From positions 186,001 to 250,000 of the forward strand of contig JBEKDZ010000005.1 of the NCBI GenBank assembly GCA_050014095.1: a stretch of DNA of 64,000 bases. Direction: 5' to 3'. Of the stretch, positions 42,272-51,560 are shown in pieces (the stretch's first letter is position 1; each line of letters starts with the position of its first letter). The position numbers and the translations under genes are program-made. The stretch is from RBG-13-51-18 sp050014095. Lineage in GTDB: Bacteria > Chloroflexota > Dehalococcoidia > Dehalococcoidales > RBG-16-60-22. The notes beneath the pieces are model-generated. The model did not search any database, was not told where the DNA came from, and saw nothing but the letters and a program-made list of their open reading frames with translations.

Positions 42272-45200
42272 ATGGCATTATATAGACGTTTAATTAAGTT
42301 TTTCATCGGCTTCATGCTGGCGGCAGCTATTATTGTTCCTGCGTTGGGAATGAATATCGCTGCCGCCACCACTACCTGGACGCAGACCACACTGGCAGAC
42401 TTTACCTCCGGCACGCTTGTCCAACTGGATGCTACAAGCAGCCCCGGCGACGTCAAGCTGGCTCAAAGTGCCAACGGCTATGTCTATGCCTTTAGAGGCA
42501 ACAATACCAAGACCTTCTGGCGCTACGATGTCGCCGCGAATAGCTGGACGGCGCTGGCGGATGCCCCGCAGAACGTCGGCGCCGGTGGTGCCCTAGCTTT
42601 TGATGGAAATAACTACATCTACGCCCTGTCTGGTAACGGGCAGAAATATTTCTGGCGCTATAATATTACCACCAACACCTGGCTATCTCTAGCCTCTACT
42701 AGTAATCCCGTAAATGCCGGCGGTGCGCTGGTCTATACCGGAAGCTATCTATACGCTTTCCGCGGCGGTGGCCAGAAAACCTTCTGGTGTTATAATATCT
42801 CTAAGAACTCGTGGTCATCTATGGCGAGTACGTCAGCTGCGGTCAGCGGTGGTGGCGCCTTGACATGGGGCGGCGGCGATTTTATTTATGCGTTGGGAGG
42901 GGCTTCCTCCAACTTTTGGAGATACAGTATTACCGGCAATAGCTGGAGTACTAAAGCCTCAACTCCGTCCTCGGTCGGCGATGGTGGTTCGCTTGCCAGC
43001 GATGGGGGAAATTATGTCTATGCTCTTAAGGGTGGTAACACCGTCACTTTCTGGCGTTATAATATCACCGCCAACTCCTGGACGGCTATGGCGGATACTC
43101 CGGCTACACCTTGTGTCTATGGCGGCGGCGCTCTGGTCTATGATAGTAACGCCCATCTCTATGCTTTGCGTGGTAACAGTCAAACAGATTTTTGGAAATA
43201 CGATGTGTCCTCTAATAACTGGGGCACAATGACATCCGTTCCTTCTGCGGTAGCCTATGGCGGCGCCCTTGCCTTCAAACCGGGTTCTTCTTACTACACA
43301 TCCGGCACACTAACCTCCTCGACGTACGATACAGGGAGCGCTTCTGATTTCGGTACAATCTCCTGGACGGCCGTTACTCCAGCATCTACCACCATTCAAT
43401 TCCAGATTGCTACCAATAATGATAGCGCTACCTGGAACTATAAAGGACCGGACGGCACTTCGGGTACTTATTATACATCTAGCGGCGCGACTATCCGGAC
43501 TAGTAATAACCCCGCCCGCTATATCAGGTATAAGGCTTTCTTCAGTACTACGAATACGGCGGTTACGCCTGTGCTCAATGACATCAGCATTACCTACAAT
43601 CCCCATATTTTCTTGCCCACCGCCACGACCAATGCGGCGACATTAGTCGAAGAGACAACAGCGACACTACACGGCACCGTGGCTGGAGACGGTGGTGAAA
43701 GCTGCCAGTATCGCTTCGTCTATGGCACATCACCTGGGGTCTATACCTATGATACTGGTTGGACGGGCAGTGTTACGACGGGACAGAATTTCAGCCTTGA
43801 TATCAGTGGCTTAAGCCAGGGGACGCTGTACTATTTTGCAGCGCAGGTAAAGAACAGCGCGGGCATTGGCACGGGGTCAGAGCTTAGCTTCCTGACCAAG
43901 CCGGAAGTGCCTACGGAGCTAACGGCAACGGCCGCCAACAGCACGCAGATAAACTTACACTGGACTAAAGGCATAGGAGCCCTGAAAACATTAGTACGCC
44001 GCAGCACTGGTAACTACCCGGTGGACAGGAACCATGGTGATTTGGTCTATTTTGATACCGTTACGAACTTTTCGGATGCTGGTTTGACTGCGGGCACCAC
44101 ATATTACTATCGAGCATGGTCGGAGGTAACGGCAGGGTCTCTGCAGCAGTGGTCAGATGACTATGCTTCAATCACGGCTGCCACCACGGGTGCCCCCACC
44201 GCCACGACCAATGCTGCCACCTTAGTCGAAGAGACAACAGCGACACTACATGGTACGGTAGCCAGTAGCGGCGGTGAGAGCTGCCAGTATCGCTTCGTCT
44301 ATGGCACATCTCCTGGGGTATATACTTACACGACGGATTGGACGGGCAGCGTGACTACGGGGCAGAATTTCAGCGTTGATATCAGTGGTTTAAGCCAGGG
44401 GACACTGTACTATTTTGCAGCGCAGGTAAAGAACAGCGCGGGCATTGGCACGGGGTCAGAACTTAGCTTCCTGACCAAGCCGGAAGCGCCTACGGAACTA
44501 ACGGCGGTGGTAGCCAGCAGCACACAGATTAATTTAAGCTGGACGAAAGGGATAGGTGCCAATCGTACTAAAGTAATGCGTAAAGCCGGCAGCTACCCTA
44601 CGGACTATAATGACGGAACGCCGGCCTATTTTGATACCGGTACGAACTTTTCGGATACCGGTTTGACCGCGGGCACCACATATTACTATCGAGCATGGTC
44701 GGAGGTGACGGCAGGGTCTTTGCAGCAGTGGTCGGATGACTCGGCAGAAATAAGTGCAGCCACTAACAGCGCGCCATCCGCCACGACGAATGCGGCGGAT
44801 TCGGTAGAAGAAACAACGGCGACACTACATGGCTCTGTAGCTGCTGACGGTGGTGAGACCTGCAAGTATCGGTTTACCTATGGCACATCTCCCGGCGTCT
44901 ATAGTTATAATACCTTATGGATAGATGGCGTTATCACCGGGCAAAGCTTTAGCGCGCCTATTACCGGCTTAAGCCAGGGGACACTGTACTATTTTGCAGC
45001 GCAGGTCAAGAACAGTGCGGGCATTGGCACGGGGTCGGAGCTAAGTTTCCTGACCAAGCCGGAGGCGCCTACGGAACTAACGGCGGTGGTAGCCAGCAGC
45101 ACACAGATAAACATCAGCTGGACGAAAGGGATAGGTGCCAATCGTACTAAAGTAATGCGTAAAGCCGGCAGCTACCCCACCGATTATAATGACAATGACA

Positions 45201-46210
45201 GCACGCTGGTCTATTTTGGTATTGGTTCTAATACTACGGACGATGGATTATCTTCTGAAACCGAATATTACTATCGAGCATGGTCGGAGGTGACGGCAGG
45301 GTCTCTGCAACAATGGTCAGATGACTATGCTTCAATCATAGCTACCACCACGGGTGCCCCCGCCGCTATAACCAATGAAGCGACCTTAGTTGAAGAGACA
45401 ACAGCGACATTAAACGGTACGGTAGACAGTAGCGGTGGTGAGAGCTGCCAGTATCGCTTCGTCTACGGCACATCACCCGGGGTATATACCTACACAACGG
45501 AATGGATGGGCAGTGTTACGACGGGACAGGATTTCAGCGTTGATATCAGTGGCTTAAGCCAGGGGACGGTATACTATTTTGCAGCGCAGGTAAAGAACAG
45601 CGTGGGCATTGGCACAGGGTCAGAGCTAAGTTTCTTAACTAAACCGGAAAGACCAGACCCCTTTGTTGCTACTACTGCCAGTGATACCCAGATAGACGTC
45701 AACTGGACGAAAGGCGTTGGCGCCTTGAGAACCATGATACGCCGCAGCACTAGCGGCTACCCGGTGAATAGAGATGATGGTGATTTAGTCTATTTTGATA
45801 CCGATACGGACGTTTCGGATACTGATTTGACCGCAGACACGATGTATTACTATCGGTCATGGTCGGAGGTAACGGCAGGGTCGTTGCAGCAATGGTCGGA
45901 TAACTATAATGATACGGCAGCGCAGACATCTCCTCCGCCTACAACTACGCCGCCTACAACCACGCCGCCTACGACGACGCCACCAACAACTACGCCGCCA
46001 ACAACCACACCTCCTACGACCACGCCACCAACAACCACTCCGCCAACGACAACCCCGACCAACACCACCCACGTATCGGTCGGTGGCGTTGTTTATCCCA
46101 TCGATAAAATGCAGGTCATGTTACCCTGGTTCGCTCTTTTCGGGTTCATTTTACTGGTTGGGGGTGCGGTGGCTTGCAAACTCATCATGGTAAAATTCAA
46201 CCAGCGTTAG
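42272..46210 (+). CDS. Large secreted surface protein: kelch-like repeats, fibronectin-III-like repeats, Thr/Pro stalk, membrane anchor
   Basis: 1312 residues. Residues 1-32 are a signal peptide (RRLIKFF, hydrophobic core, AAA). About 55-345 hold six kelch-like blades with recurring FWRYNITTNSW, GGALVYDG and YIYAL. A beta-sandwich-like region (345-445) follows. From about 446 to 1215 an A+B pair of fibronectin-III-like domains (about 192-196 residues) is repeated four times; A carries GESCQYRFVYGTSPGVYTY and LSQGTLYYFAAQVKNS, B carries TTYYYRAWSEVTAG. Then come about nine PPTTT units and one membrane helix (about 1283-1303) ending in KFNQR. It is anchored outside the cell; an adhesin or carbohydrate-binding role is only a guess. 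Confidence 0.85.
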   Translation: MALYRRLIKFFIGFMLAAAIIVPALGMNIAAATTTWTQTTLADFTSGTLVQLDATSSPGDVKLAQSANGYVYAFRGNNTKTFWRYDVAANSWTALADAPQNVGAGGALAFDGNNYIYALSGNGQKYFWRYNITTNTWLSLASTSNPVNAGGALVYTGSYLYAFRGGGQKTFWCYNISKNSWSSMASTSAAVSGGGALTWGGGDFIYALGGASSNFWRYSITGNSWSTKASTPSSVGDGGSLASDGGNYVYALKGGNTVTFWRYNITANSWTAMADTPATPCVYGGGALVYDSNAHLYALRGNSQTDFWKYDVSSNNWGTMTSVPSAVAYGGALAFKPGSSYYTSGTLTSSTYDTGSASDFGTISWTAVTPASTTIQFQIATNNDSATWNYKGPDGTSGTYYTSSGATIRTSNNPARYIRYKAFFSTTNTAVTPVLNDISITYNPHIFLPTATTNAATLVEETTATLHGTVAGDGGESCQYRFVYGTSPGVYTYDTGWTGSVTTGQNFSLDISGLSQGTLYYFAAQVKNSAGIGTGSELSFLTKPEVPTELTATAANSTQINLHWTKGIGALKTLVRRSTGNYPVDRNHGDLVYFDTVTNFSDAGLTAGTTYYYRAWSEVTAGSLQQWSDDYASITAATTGAPTATTNAATLVEETTATLHGTVASSGGESCQYRFVYGTSPGVYTYTTDWTGSVTTGQNFSVDISGLSQGTLYYFAAQVKNSAGIGTGSELSFLTKPEAPTELTAVVASSTQINLSWTKGIGANRTKVMRKAGSYPTDYNDGTPAYFDTGTNFSDTGLTAGTTYYYRAWSEVTAGSLQQWSDDSAEISAATNSAPSATTNAADSVEETTATLHGSVAADGGETCKYRFTYGTSPGVYSYNTLWIDGVITGQSFSAPITGLSQGTLYYFAAQVKNSAGIGTGSELSFLTKPEAPTELTAVVASSTQINISWTKGIGANRTKVMRKAGSYPTDYNDNDSTLVYFGIGSNTTDDGLSSETEYYYRAWSEVTAGSLQQWSDDYASIIATTTGAPAAITNEATLVEETTATLNGTVDSSGGESCQYRFVYGTSPGVYTYTTEWMGSVTTGQDFSVDISGLSQGTVYYFAAQVKNSVGIGTGSELSFLTKPERPDPFVATTASDTQIDVNWTKGVGALRTMIRRSTSGYPVNRDDGDLVYFDTDTDVSDTDLTADTMYYYRSWSEVTAGSLQQWSDNYNDTAAQTSPPPTTTPPTTTPPTTTPPTTTPPTTTPPTTTPPTTTPPTTTPTNTTHVSVGGVVYPIDKMQVMLPWFALFGFILLVGGAVACKLIMVKFNQR
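43617..45925 (+). repeat. Four tandem ~0.58-kb coding repeats of the FN3-like A+B pair
   Basis: Units start near 43617, 44205, 44784 and 45360. Long stretches are nearly identical in DNA, for example from CTGTACTATTTTGCAGCGCA to CTGACCAAGCCGGA in each unit and the GGCAGGGTCT...CAGTGGTC block. This implies recent duplication or gene conversion. Confidence 0.85.
45930..46055 (+). repeat. Short tandem repeat encoding PPTTT units
   Basis: A roughly 15-bp unit of the type CCGCCTACAACTACG is repeated about eight or nine times in frame, giving the Thr/Pro stalk of the surface protein. Length changes by slippage would keep the frame. Confidence 0.8.
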
Positions 46211-46211
46211 G

Positions 46212-46868
46212 CTAGACCCTTTCGCCGAATATCTTACTGCCTATTCTGACGATATTGGCGCCCTCTTCCAGGGCGATTTTATAGGAATCCGTCATTCCCA
46301 TGGAAAGATATCTCATTTCTAGATTAGGCTGGACTATTGACTGTAATCGTTCGAACAACTTTCTTGTCTCGCGGAAATTCGCCCGCAGCTCCTCTGCACC
46401 TCCCGTCGCTGTACCCATGGTCATTAGTCCCATCACCCGGATATTATTTAAAGCTGCCATTCCGGTAATCAGCTCGGTGGCGTTCTCTGGTTGGACTCCT
46501 GCCTTTTGCGCCTCCCGACCGCTGTTTATCTCGACCAGCACCGGCATAATCTTGCCTATTTGTTGACACCTTTTATCGATTTCACCCGCTATTTCAAAGG
46601 AGTCCACCGTCTCTATCATGTCGAAAAGCTCGACGGCTTTTTTAACCTTGTTTCGCTGGATGTGCCCGATAAAGTGCCACGCTACTCTGTTGCCGACGAC
46701 CCGATAAGCATTTTCCGCTTCCTGGACGTAGTTTTCCCCGATGACTGTTATACCTGCCTCAATCGCTTCCAGGATTTCCTGTGGGCTTCTCGTTTTAGCT
46801 GCGGCGACGAGCTTGACGCCTGCCGGCAGCTCGGCAAGTATTTGCCGGACATTCTCTGCAATGGTCAT
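46212..46868 (-). CDS. yggS: YggS/PROSC family PLP-homeostasis protein
   Basis: Binds pyridoxal phosphate without known catalysis and keeps vitamin B6 pools balanced. 218 residues, alanine-racemase-like barrel. The PLP lysine is in LVAAAKTRSP; IGENYVQEA, WHFIGHIQRNK, SMGMTDSYKIALEEGANIVRIGSKIFG are diagnostic. It converges on the surface-protein gene with only 1 bp between them. Confidence 0.94.
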   Translation of the reverse strand: MTIAENVRQILAELPAGVKLVAAAKTRSPQEILEAIEAGITVIGENYVQEAENAYRVVGNRVAWHFIGHIQRNKVKKAVELFDMIETVDSFEIAGEIDKRCQQIGKIMPVLVEINSGREAQKAGVQPENATELITGMAALNNIRVMGLMTMGTATGGAEELRANFRETRKLFERLQSIVQPNLEMRYLSMGMTDSYKIALEEGANIVRIGSKIFGERV

Positions 46869-47060
46869 TTTATCGACCGCCTTTTTATCCCCGAGTCGCC
46901 TGATTACTCACATTTTACCTTAAGCAATCAAGCGTAACAATATCAATTTCCAAAGCTCGGAAGAAAAAGGTAAATACAAAAAAGGACGTCTGCTGACTTA
47001 TCAAAGAATGAAAACGTTGGCGATGAGAAGCTGTTTTACGAGGATATATTGGCGGCTATT

Positions 47061-47660
47061 TTAAGGTTTAACGATTTCCGGCTTCTTCTCTGATAACTGC
47101 TCGGTTGCCTTCTCAAAAGTCTCTTTAAACGAGAGAGAAAGGCTGTTTAGCTTAGCGGCGTCGGTATATCTCCGCTGCGTGGCAAGCTCTTCCTGTGCTG
47201 TAATGCGGATTACCCGGATATCCGCCAGTACTTTCTGTATCTCCTCGCTGGCTTGGCGGATAACCTCTTCAATTTCCCGATGCGTCGTTAGCCGGGCACT
47301 TAAGAGGAGCTGGTGAGCTTCGCTACGGGCTTTGGTGGCTGTTTTCTGCTGGTATTTTAAGGTTTCGGTTTTCATCCTGCGGATTAGCTCAAGTTCCTGT
47401 CTGGCGCTGGCTAAAATCCGCTGTAAAGCAACAGCGTTATCGCCATAGCTTGAAAAGTTCTCTGTGGTCGGTTTAGTTGCCGGAGTCCCAAGCTTCGGTG
47501 CCTTTTTCATTGGTGTTGGAGTCTTTAATGTGGCAGTGGCGCTGGCGACTGCCTGTTTTTGAACGCCGGTTTTCGGCGTAGTCCTGCTTTTAATACTGCT
47601 ATTCATTAGCGGTATGGCTTTATGCGACTCAACGCGAACTTTGCTTTGAGATATCTTCAT
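47061..47660 (-). CDS. Hypothetical coiled-coil protein with a basic low-complexity N-terminus
   Basis: Not recognised. 199 residues. Residues 1-65 are basic and rich in Lys, Thr, Pro and Ala (TPMKKAPKLGTPATKPT). Residues 75-190 are strongly helical with heptad-like spacing (ARQELELIRRMKTETLKYQQKTATKARSE... and later REIEEVIRQASEEIQ). The helical part recalls DivIVA-like or ATPase-b-like stalks, but no signature is present. There is no membrane helix or signal peptide. ATG after AAGG. It is divergent from the SemiSWEET-like gene, with a perfect dyad between them. Confidence 0.6.
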   Translation of the reverse strand: MKISQSKVRVESHKAIPLMNSSIKSRTTPKTGVQKQAVASATATLKTPTPMKKAPKLGTPATKPTTENFSSYGDNAVALQRILASARQELELIRRMKTETLKYQQKTATKARSEAHQLLLSARLTTHREIEEVIRQASEEIQKVLADIRVIRITAQEELATQRRYTDAAKLNSLSLSFKETFEKATEQLSEKKPEIVKP

Positions 47661-47746
47661 TTTTTACCTTTTTTACGTTATTCTGTCTTCGATTAAATAT
47701 TACATCCATGCTTGGTTAACTCGGAGAATGATATCACCTAATATGA

Positions 47747-47764
47747 TTGGGTGTCATCACCCAA
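47747..47764. promoter_or_regulatory. Perfect dyad between divergent genes
   Basis: TTGGGTGTCATCACCCAA: 7-bp arms around a 4-bp centre, with no T-run on either side. It lies midway between the coiled-coil gene and the SemiSWEET-like gene, so a regulator binding site is more likely than a terminator. Confidence 0.35.
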
Positions 47765-47861
47765 CTTTCCTCACCCTTGTTTAGGATTAAACGTCTAGAG
47801 TTTCGTGCTTCCTTTATGCTAAAATAAAATATCATCTTCTCTCGAATAAGGAGGTTGTTCT

Positions 47862-48131
47862 TTGTCTCCTGGGGAATATCTGGGTATTGTTGCTGGAGTT
47901 TTCACCACGTTCGCTGTTCTACCGCAAATCATTCGCGTTTATAAACTTAAAAGCGCTCATGAAATAAGCCTTATCTTTACCGCATCGATGTTGATCGGCG
48001 TCATCTTCTGGCTCGCTTATGGCATTGTACTCGGTCTTATTTCACTCATTATCTGGAACTCTATCGGTATCGTATTAAATAGCTGGCTTTTATTCGCTAA
48101 GTTAAAATACGGACGGTTAAAAAGCGTATAA
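47862..48131 (+). CDS. SemiSWEET/PQ-loop family transporter
   Basis: 89 residues, three membrane helices and one PQ-loop motif (TTFAVLPQIIRVYKLKSAHEIS). SemiSWEETs dimerise to form a sugar uniporter; the substrate here is unknown. TTG start 7-8 bases after AAGGAGG. The C-terminus is basic (KYGRLKS). Confidence 0.85.
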   Translation: MSPGEYLGIVAGVFTTFAVLPQIIRVYKLKSAHEISLIFTASMLIGVIFWLAYGIVLGLISLIIWNSIGIVLNSWLLFAKLKYGRLKSV

Positions 48132-48155
48132 TAGTAACGTATTTCCGTCTTTTTT
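48112..48155 (+). terminator. Imperfect rho-independent terminator after the SemiSWEET-like gene
   Basis: GACGG (48112-48116) pairs with CCGTC (48145-48149), with inner AAA/TTT and CGT/ACG pairing, and six T follow. The left arm lies in the last codons of the gene. Confidence 0.45.
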
Positions 48156-48475
48156 CCTTATCAGCCTAAAAATCATAATAATTTCTTAAAAATTAGTCGT
48201 TTAACCATTGACCAAACGGGATAAATGGTTTACACTGTGGGTATGTCTCATGCATCGGAAGCTAAATTGGGAAAAAATTTGTACCTGGCCGTGACCTCGC
48301 GGTGCGGGTGGTCGCCCAATGCCTTTAGCTGTACGATGATGTTTTTATACTAGTCAATCATCTTTCTTCGCTTTCCTTTTTATGTTTGCATATAACAACA
48401 TACATATTTGATAGGGTTGGTTGATAGTCCAGAAAACCTTTCCCGATGATGGTAAGGAAGCGGACGGAGGCACAT
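48156..48475. other. Intergenic region without a supported gene
   Basis: It holds an AT-rich part, then a GC-rich patch near 48285-48325. A 36-codon frame begins at ATG 48243 (ends TAG at 48353), without a convincing ribosome site. I see no tRNA or known RNA. A weak promoter-like TTGCAT lies near 48386, upstream of the DksA-type gene. Confidence 0.4.
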
Positions 48476-48856
48476 ATGGCTGAACAATTTAAAAAACAAC
48501 ATGAACAACTGGAAATAGAATATAAACGCCTTAACGAGGAGCTAACGCAGCTACAAAACAATGCGTCCACCGCTGAAGAACGGCGTGAGGGTAGTCCCTT
48601 CGGTAAGCGTGAAGAAGAAGCCACGGAAACCCTCGAACTGGAGAAACGCCTCGCCCTCGAGAACCGTATCCGCCAGGAAATGGCTAAAGTCGAGCACGCC
48701 CTGGATAAGATAAAAAAGGGCACCTATGGGTTTTGCGATAGCTGCGGTCAGCCCATCGACCCTGAACGTCTGGAGGCGCTGCCACAGGCAAACCTATGTT
48801 TGAAATGTAAAGCGTTGTTGGCCAAGAATGCAAAAGCTACTCCGCCCTCAAGATAA
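48476..48856 (+). CDS. TraR/DksA-type C4 zinc-finger protein
   Basis: 126 residues: a long charged coiled coil (1-80), then the zinc finger GFCDSCGQPIDPERL...NLCLKCK with C87, C90, C108 and C111. DksA-type proteins enter the RNA polymerase secondary channel; the acidic DxxDA tip of true DksA is not evident, so it may be a YteA-like regulator. ATG 48476 follows GGAGG. It overlaps lspA by 29 bp; this dksA-like/lspA pairing is common. Confidence 0.85.
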   Translation: MAEQFKKQHEQLEIEYKRLNEELTQLQNNASTAEERREGSPFGKREEEATETLELEKRLALENRIRQEMAKVEHALDKIKKGTYGFCDSCGQPIDPERLEALPQANLCLKCKALLAKNAKATPPSR

Positions 48857-49334
48857 ATGGCGGGATATCGTCTTCGGTAGTGTCGCCGTTTTCATCGTCA
48901 TTGCCGACCAGCTCACCAAGGCACTAATCAGGGCTTATCTCGCCCCGGGACAAGTGCTTTTTGATGTCGGCTTTTTCCGTATTTTACACCTTCAGAATAC
49001 CGGCGCGGCTTTCGGCTTCTTCAGAGGCAATTCCCTGACGATTATCATCACGGCTGCCATCGGCGTTGTTGTCATTCTACTCATGATTTTCCTGCTACGC
49101 AGTCGGTGGTCTTTCCTTAATAGTATGTGGGTGAGGGTGGCGATGGGCCTGGTAATGGGAGGCACGATTGGCAATAATCTCATCGACCGCATTCGCCAGG
49201 GGTATGTCACCGACTTTCTCGATTTTAAAATCTGGCCTGCCTTTAATCTGGCTGATATGTCGATAACCGTTGGCGTTATTATTATTGCCTATCGTCTCAT
49301 CTTCTATTCCGGCGTGACTAAAAGTAAAAAATGA
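48828..49334 (+). CDS. lspA: Lipoprotein signal peptidase (signal peptidase II)
   Basis: Aspartic protease of the membrane that cleaves lipoprotein signal peptides. 168 residues, four helices, with N-T-G-A-A-F-G-F, catalytic D120 (GGTIGNNLIDR) and D143 (FNLADM). It shares a 4-bp ATGA overlap with the following pseudouridine synthase gene, a frequent lspA-rluD arrangement. Confidence 0.96.
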   Translation: MQKLLRPQDKWRDIVFGSVAVFIVIADQLTKALIRAYLAPGQVLFDVGFFRILHLQNTGAAFGFFRGNSLTIIITAAIGVVVILLMIFLLRSRWSFLNSMWVRVAMGLVMGGTIGNNLIDRIRQGYVTDFLDFKIWPAFNLADMSITVGVIIIAYRLIFYSGVTKSKK

Positions 49335-50227
49335 CCAGGGATTATTCCTTTGTCGCTGATGTAGCGGGACTCCGCCTCGATAAATTCGTCGGGGAAAGGT
49401 GTCCGGAGCTTTCACGCACTCATGCGCAGCAGCTTATCCACGATGGCTTTATCACGGTTAATGGTAAATCCGCCAAACCCAGCCTCAAGCTAAATATCGG
49501 CGATAAAATTGATATCGTTATCCCTCCCGAACCTCAATCCCATCTGGAGCCGGAAAATATACCCCTGAACATCGTTTACGAGGATGCTGACCTTCTTGTT
49601 ATAGATAAACCGGCCGGCTTGCCGGTGCACCCCGCCCCCGGCCACCCTTCCCATACGCTAGTCAATGCCATTTTAAACTACCTGCCTACGCTGGCGGCAG
49701 ATACCGATTCGCTGCGTCCCGGCATCGTCCATCGTCTGGATAAAGACACCTCCGGCTTACTTCTGGTGGCGAAGAACCGCTTGGCGCAGGCGAATCTCTC
49801 GCAGCAGTTTAAGAATCGAATAGTTAAAAAGACTTATCTAACACTGGTTCAGGGGAAACTCACGCCAGAGAAGGGCACTATCGAGGCTGCCATCGGTCGC
49901 GACCCATCTCACCGTCAGCGTATGGCTATCGTCGCTAAAGGACGGGAGGCGCGCACGGAATACCGCGTTATCAAGTATTTCGGGAATTATACGCTGCTGG
50001 AAATAAAGCCGGAGACTGGCCGCACCCATCAGATAAGGGTGCACCTGGCAGCTATCGGCTTCCCTGTCGTCGGCGATGCCACCTACGGGTTAAAGTCGCC
50101 CCGCTCTCCCCGCCAGTTCCTCCATGCCAGCAAGATAGGTTTCCGTTTACCCTCCACTGGCGCCTTCGTTGAGTTCGAGTCACCGCTGCCAACGGATTTA
50201 GAGAAGGTTTTAAGAGAAATCAGCTAA
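49331..50227 (+). CDS. RluA/RluD-family pseudouridine synthase
   Basis: 298 residues: an N-terminal S4 RNA-binding domain (LRLDKFVGERCPELSRTHAQQLI) and the synthase domain with catalytic D139 in HRLDKDTSGLLLV. It is most like RluD, which modifies 23S rRNA helix 69. It overlaps lspA by 4 bp. Confidence 0.94.
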   Translation: MTRDYSFVADVAGLRLDKFVGERCPELSRTHAQQLIHDGFITVNGKSAKPSLKLNIGDKIDIVIPPEPQSHLEPENIPLNIVYEDADLLVIDKPAGLPVHPAPGHPSHTLVNAILNYLPTLAADTDSLRPGIVHRLDKDTSGLLLVAKNRLAQANLSQQFKNRIVKKTYLTLVQGKLTPEKGTIEAAIGRDPSHRQRMAIVAKGREARTEYRVIKYFGNYTLLEIKPETGRTHQIRVHLAAIGFPVVGDATYGLKSPRSPRQFLHASKIGFRLPSTGAFVEFESPLPTDLEKVLREIS

Positions 50228-50345
50228 TTCGTTCTCCACCCCATTTGCATCTCTTCTTTAAAAATGTTTTAATACATCTTAGAACTATCTCGATATATCG
50301 CGTTATAGTACCAACTAACAACTAGTAACTAAAAAGGAGCATCCC

Positions 50346-51545
50346 ATGCAATACCGCAAATTCGGCAAACTTGATTGGCAGGTATCCGCCCTCGGCTTCG
50401 GCGCCATGCGCCTGCCTACGCTCGGAACCGACCAGTCGAAAATCAATGAGCCGGAAGCTATTAAAATGATTCGTTACGCCGCGGATAACGGCGTCAACTA
50501 TATCGACTCCGCTTACATGTACCACATGGGCCAGAGCGAGGTGCTGGTGGGCAAGGCGCTTAAGGATGGCTATCGTAAAAAGATGAAGGTCGCCACCAAA
50601 CTGCCCGCCCGCATGGTGGAAAAAGCCGAGGACTTCGACCGTATTTTAGGCGAGCAGCTTAAGAAACTTGATATCGATAAGATAGATTTCTATCTCCTGC
50701 ATGGACTTGATAAAGTGGGCTGGACAAAGGTGAGGGATTTCGGCATTCTTAAATGGGCAGAGAAGCAGATGGCTCAAGGGAAAATCGGACGCCTCGGTTT
50801 TTCTTTTCATGATACCTTCGACGTCTTTAAAGAAATCGTCGATGCCTACGATAACTGGGTACTCGCCCAGATACAATACAACTATATGGATGAACATGAG
50901 CAGGCGGGCCGCAAGGGCGTGGAATACGCCGCGTCTAAAGGGATGGCCTTGGTCGTGATGGAGCCCTTACGCGGCGGCAAGCTGGCAAAAGACCCCCCGC
51001 CCGACCCCGTCGCCAAGGTTTTGCAAGCGGCTAAACGCCAGATGAGAGGCGTGGAATGGGCGTTCAACTGGCTCTGGAACCAGCCGGAAATATCCGTCAC
51101 TTTGAGCGGTATGAGTACCATGGAGCAGGTGGTGGAAAACGTTAAAATCGCCAGTCGTTTCAGCGGTCCTGGCACGCTCAAGGCGAACGACCTCACCGTG
51201 ATTAAGAAGATAAAAGAAGCTTATAAGAGCTTGAGTCCCATCCCCTGCACCGCCTGCCGCTATTGCCAGCCCTGCCCCAACAAGGTGGAAATCCCGCGCG
51301 TGTTCCAGATTTATAACGACGCCGTGATGTACGACGATATGATGGGCGGTAAGTTCATGTATAATGGATTCTTCGGCATACCGCAGGACCAGCGTGCCGA
51401 TAAATGCGTTGCCTGCGAAGAATGCGTGGCGAAATGCCCCCAGAAAATTGATATACCGGACTGGATGAAAAAAGTCCACGAAGCTCTCTATTCCGCCGTG
51501 CCGTTAGGACCGCCCGGACCACCACCGCCTAAAAAAGTAGAGTAG
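50346..51545 (+). CDS. Aldo/keto reductase with C-terminal double [4Fe-4S] domain
   Basis: 399 residues. The aldo/keto reductase barrel has the catalytic Asp, Tyr, Lys and His (NYIDSAYMYHMG, VATKLPA, YLLHGLD). The C-terminal 100 residues form a ferredoxin-like domain with C301, C304, C307, C310 and C354, C357, C360, C364. Such fusions occur in anaerobes and may take electrons from or to ferredoxin; the substrate is unknown. ATG 50346 follows AGGAGCA. Monocistronic. Confidence 0.9.
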   Translation: MQYRKFGKLDWQVSALGFGAMRLPTLGTDQSKINEPEAIKMIRYAADNGVNYIDSAYMYHMGQSEVLVGKALKDGYRKKMKVATKLPARMVEKAEDFDRILGEQLKKLDIDKIDFYLLHGLDKVGWTKVRDFGILKWAEKQMAQGKIGRLGFSFHDTFDVFKEIVDAYDNWVLAQIQYNYMDEHEQAGRKGVEYAASKGMALVVMEPLRGGKLAKDPPPDPVAKVLQAAKRQMRGVEWAFNWLWNQPEISVTLSGMSTMEQVVENVKIASRFSGPGTLKANDLTVIKKIKEAYKSLSPIPCTACRYCQPCPNKVEIPRVFQIYNDAVMYDDMMGGKFMYNGFFGIPQDQRADKCVACEECVAKCPQKIDIPDWMKKVHEALYSAVPLGPPGPPPPKKVE

Positions 51546-51560
51546 TGGATTTAGTGTAAC

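Noticed and set aside
43617..45925. Possible CRISPR-like array from regularly spaced repeats
   Set aside because: The units are about 580 bp, in frame and translated; there is no short direct-repeat/spacer pattern anywhere in the window.
45857..46193. Arg/Gln-rich and Trp/Gly-rich frames over the PPTTT region
   Set aside because: They are by-products of the short tandem repeat in other frames.
48243..48353. 36-codon frame in the gap before the DksA-type gene
   Set aside because: Weak ribosome site, no recognisable features; not enough support to call a gene.
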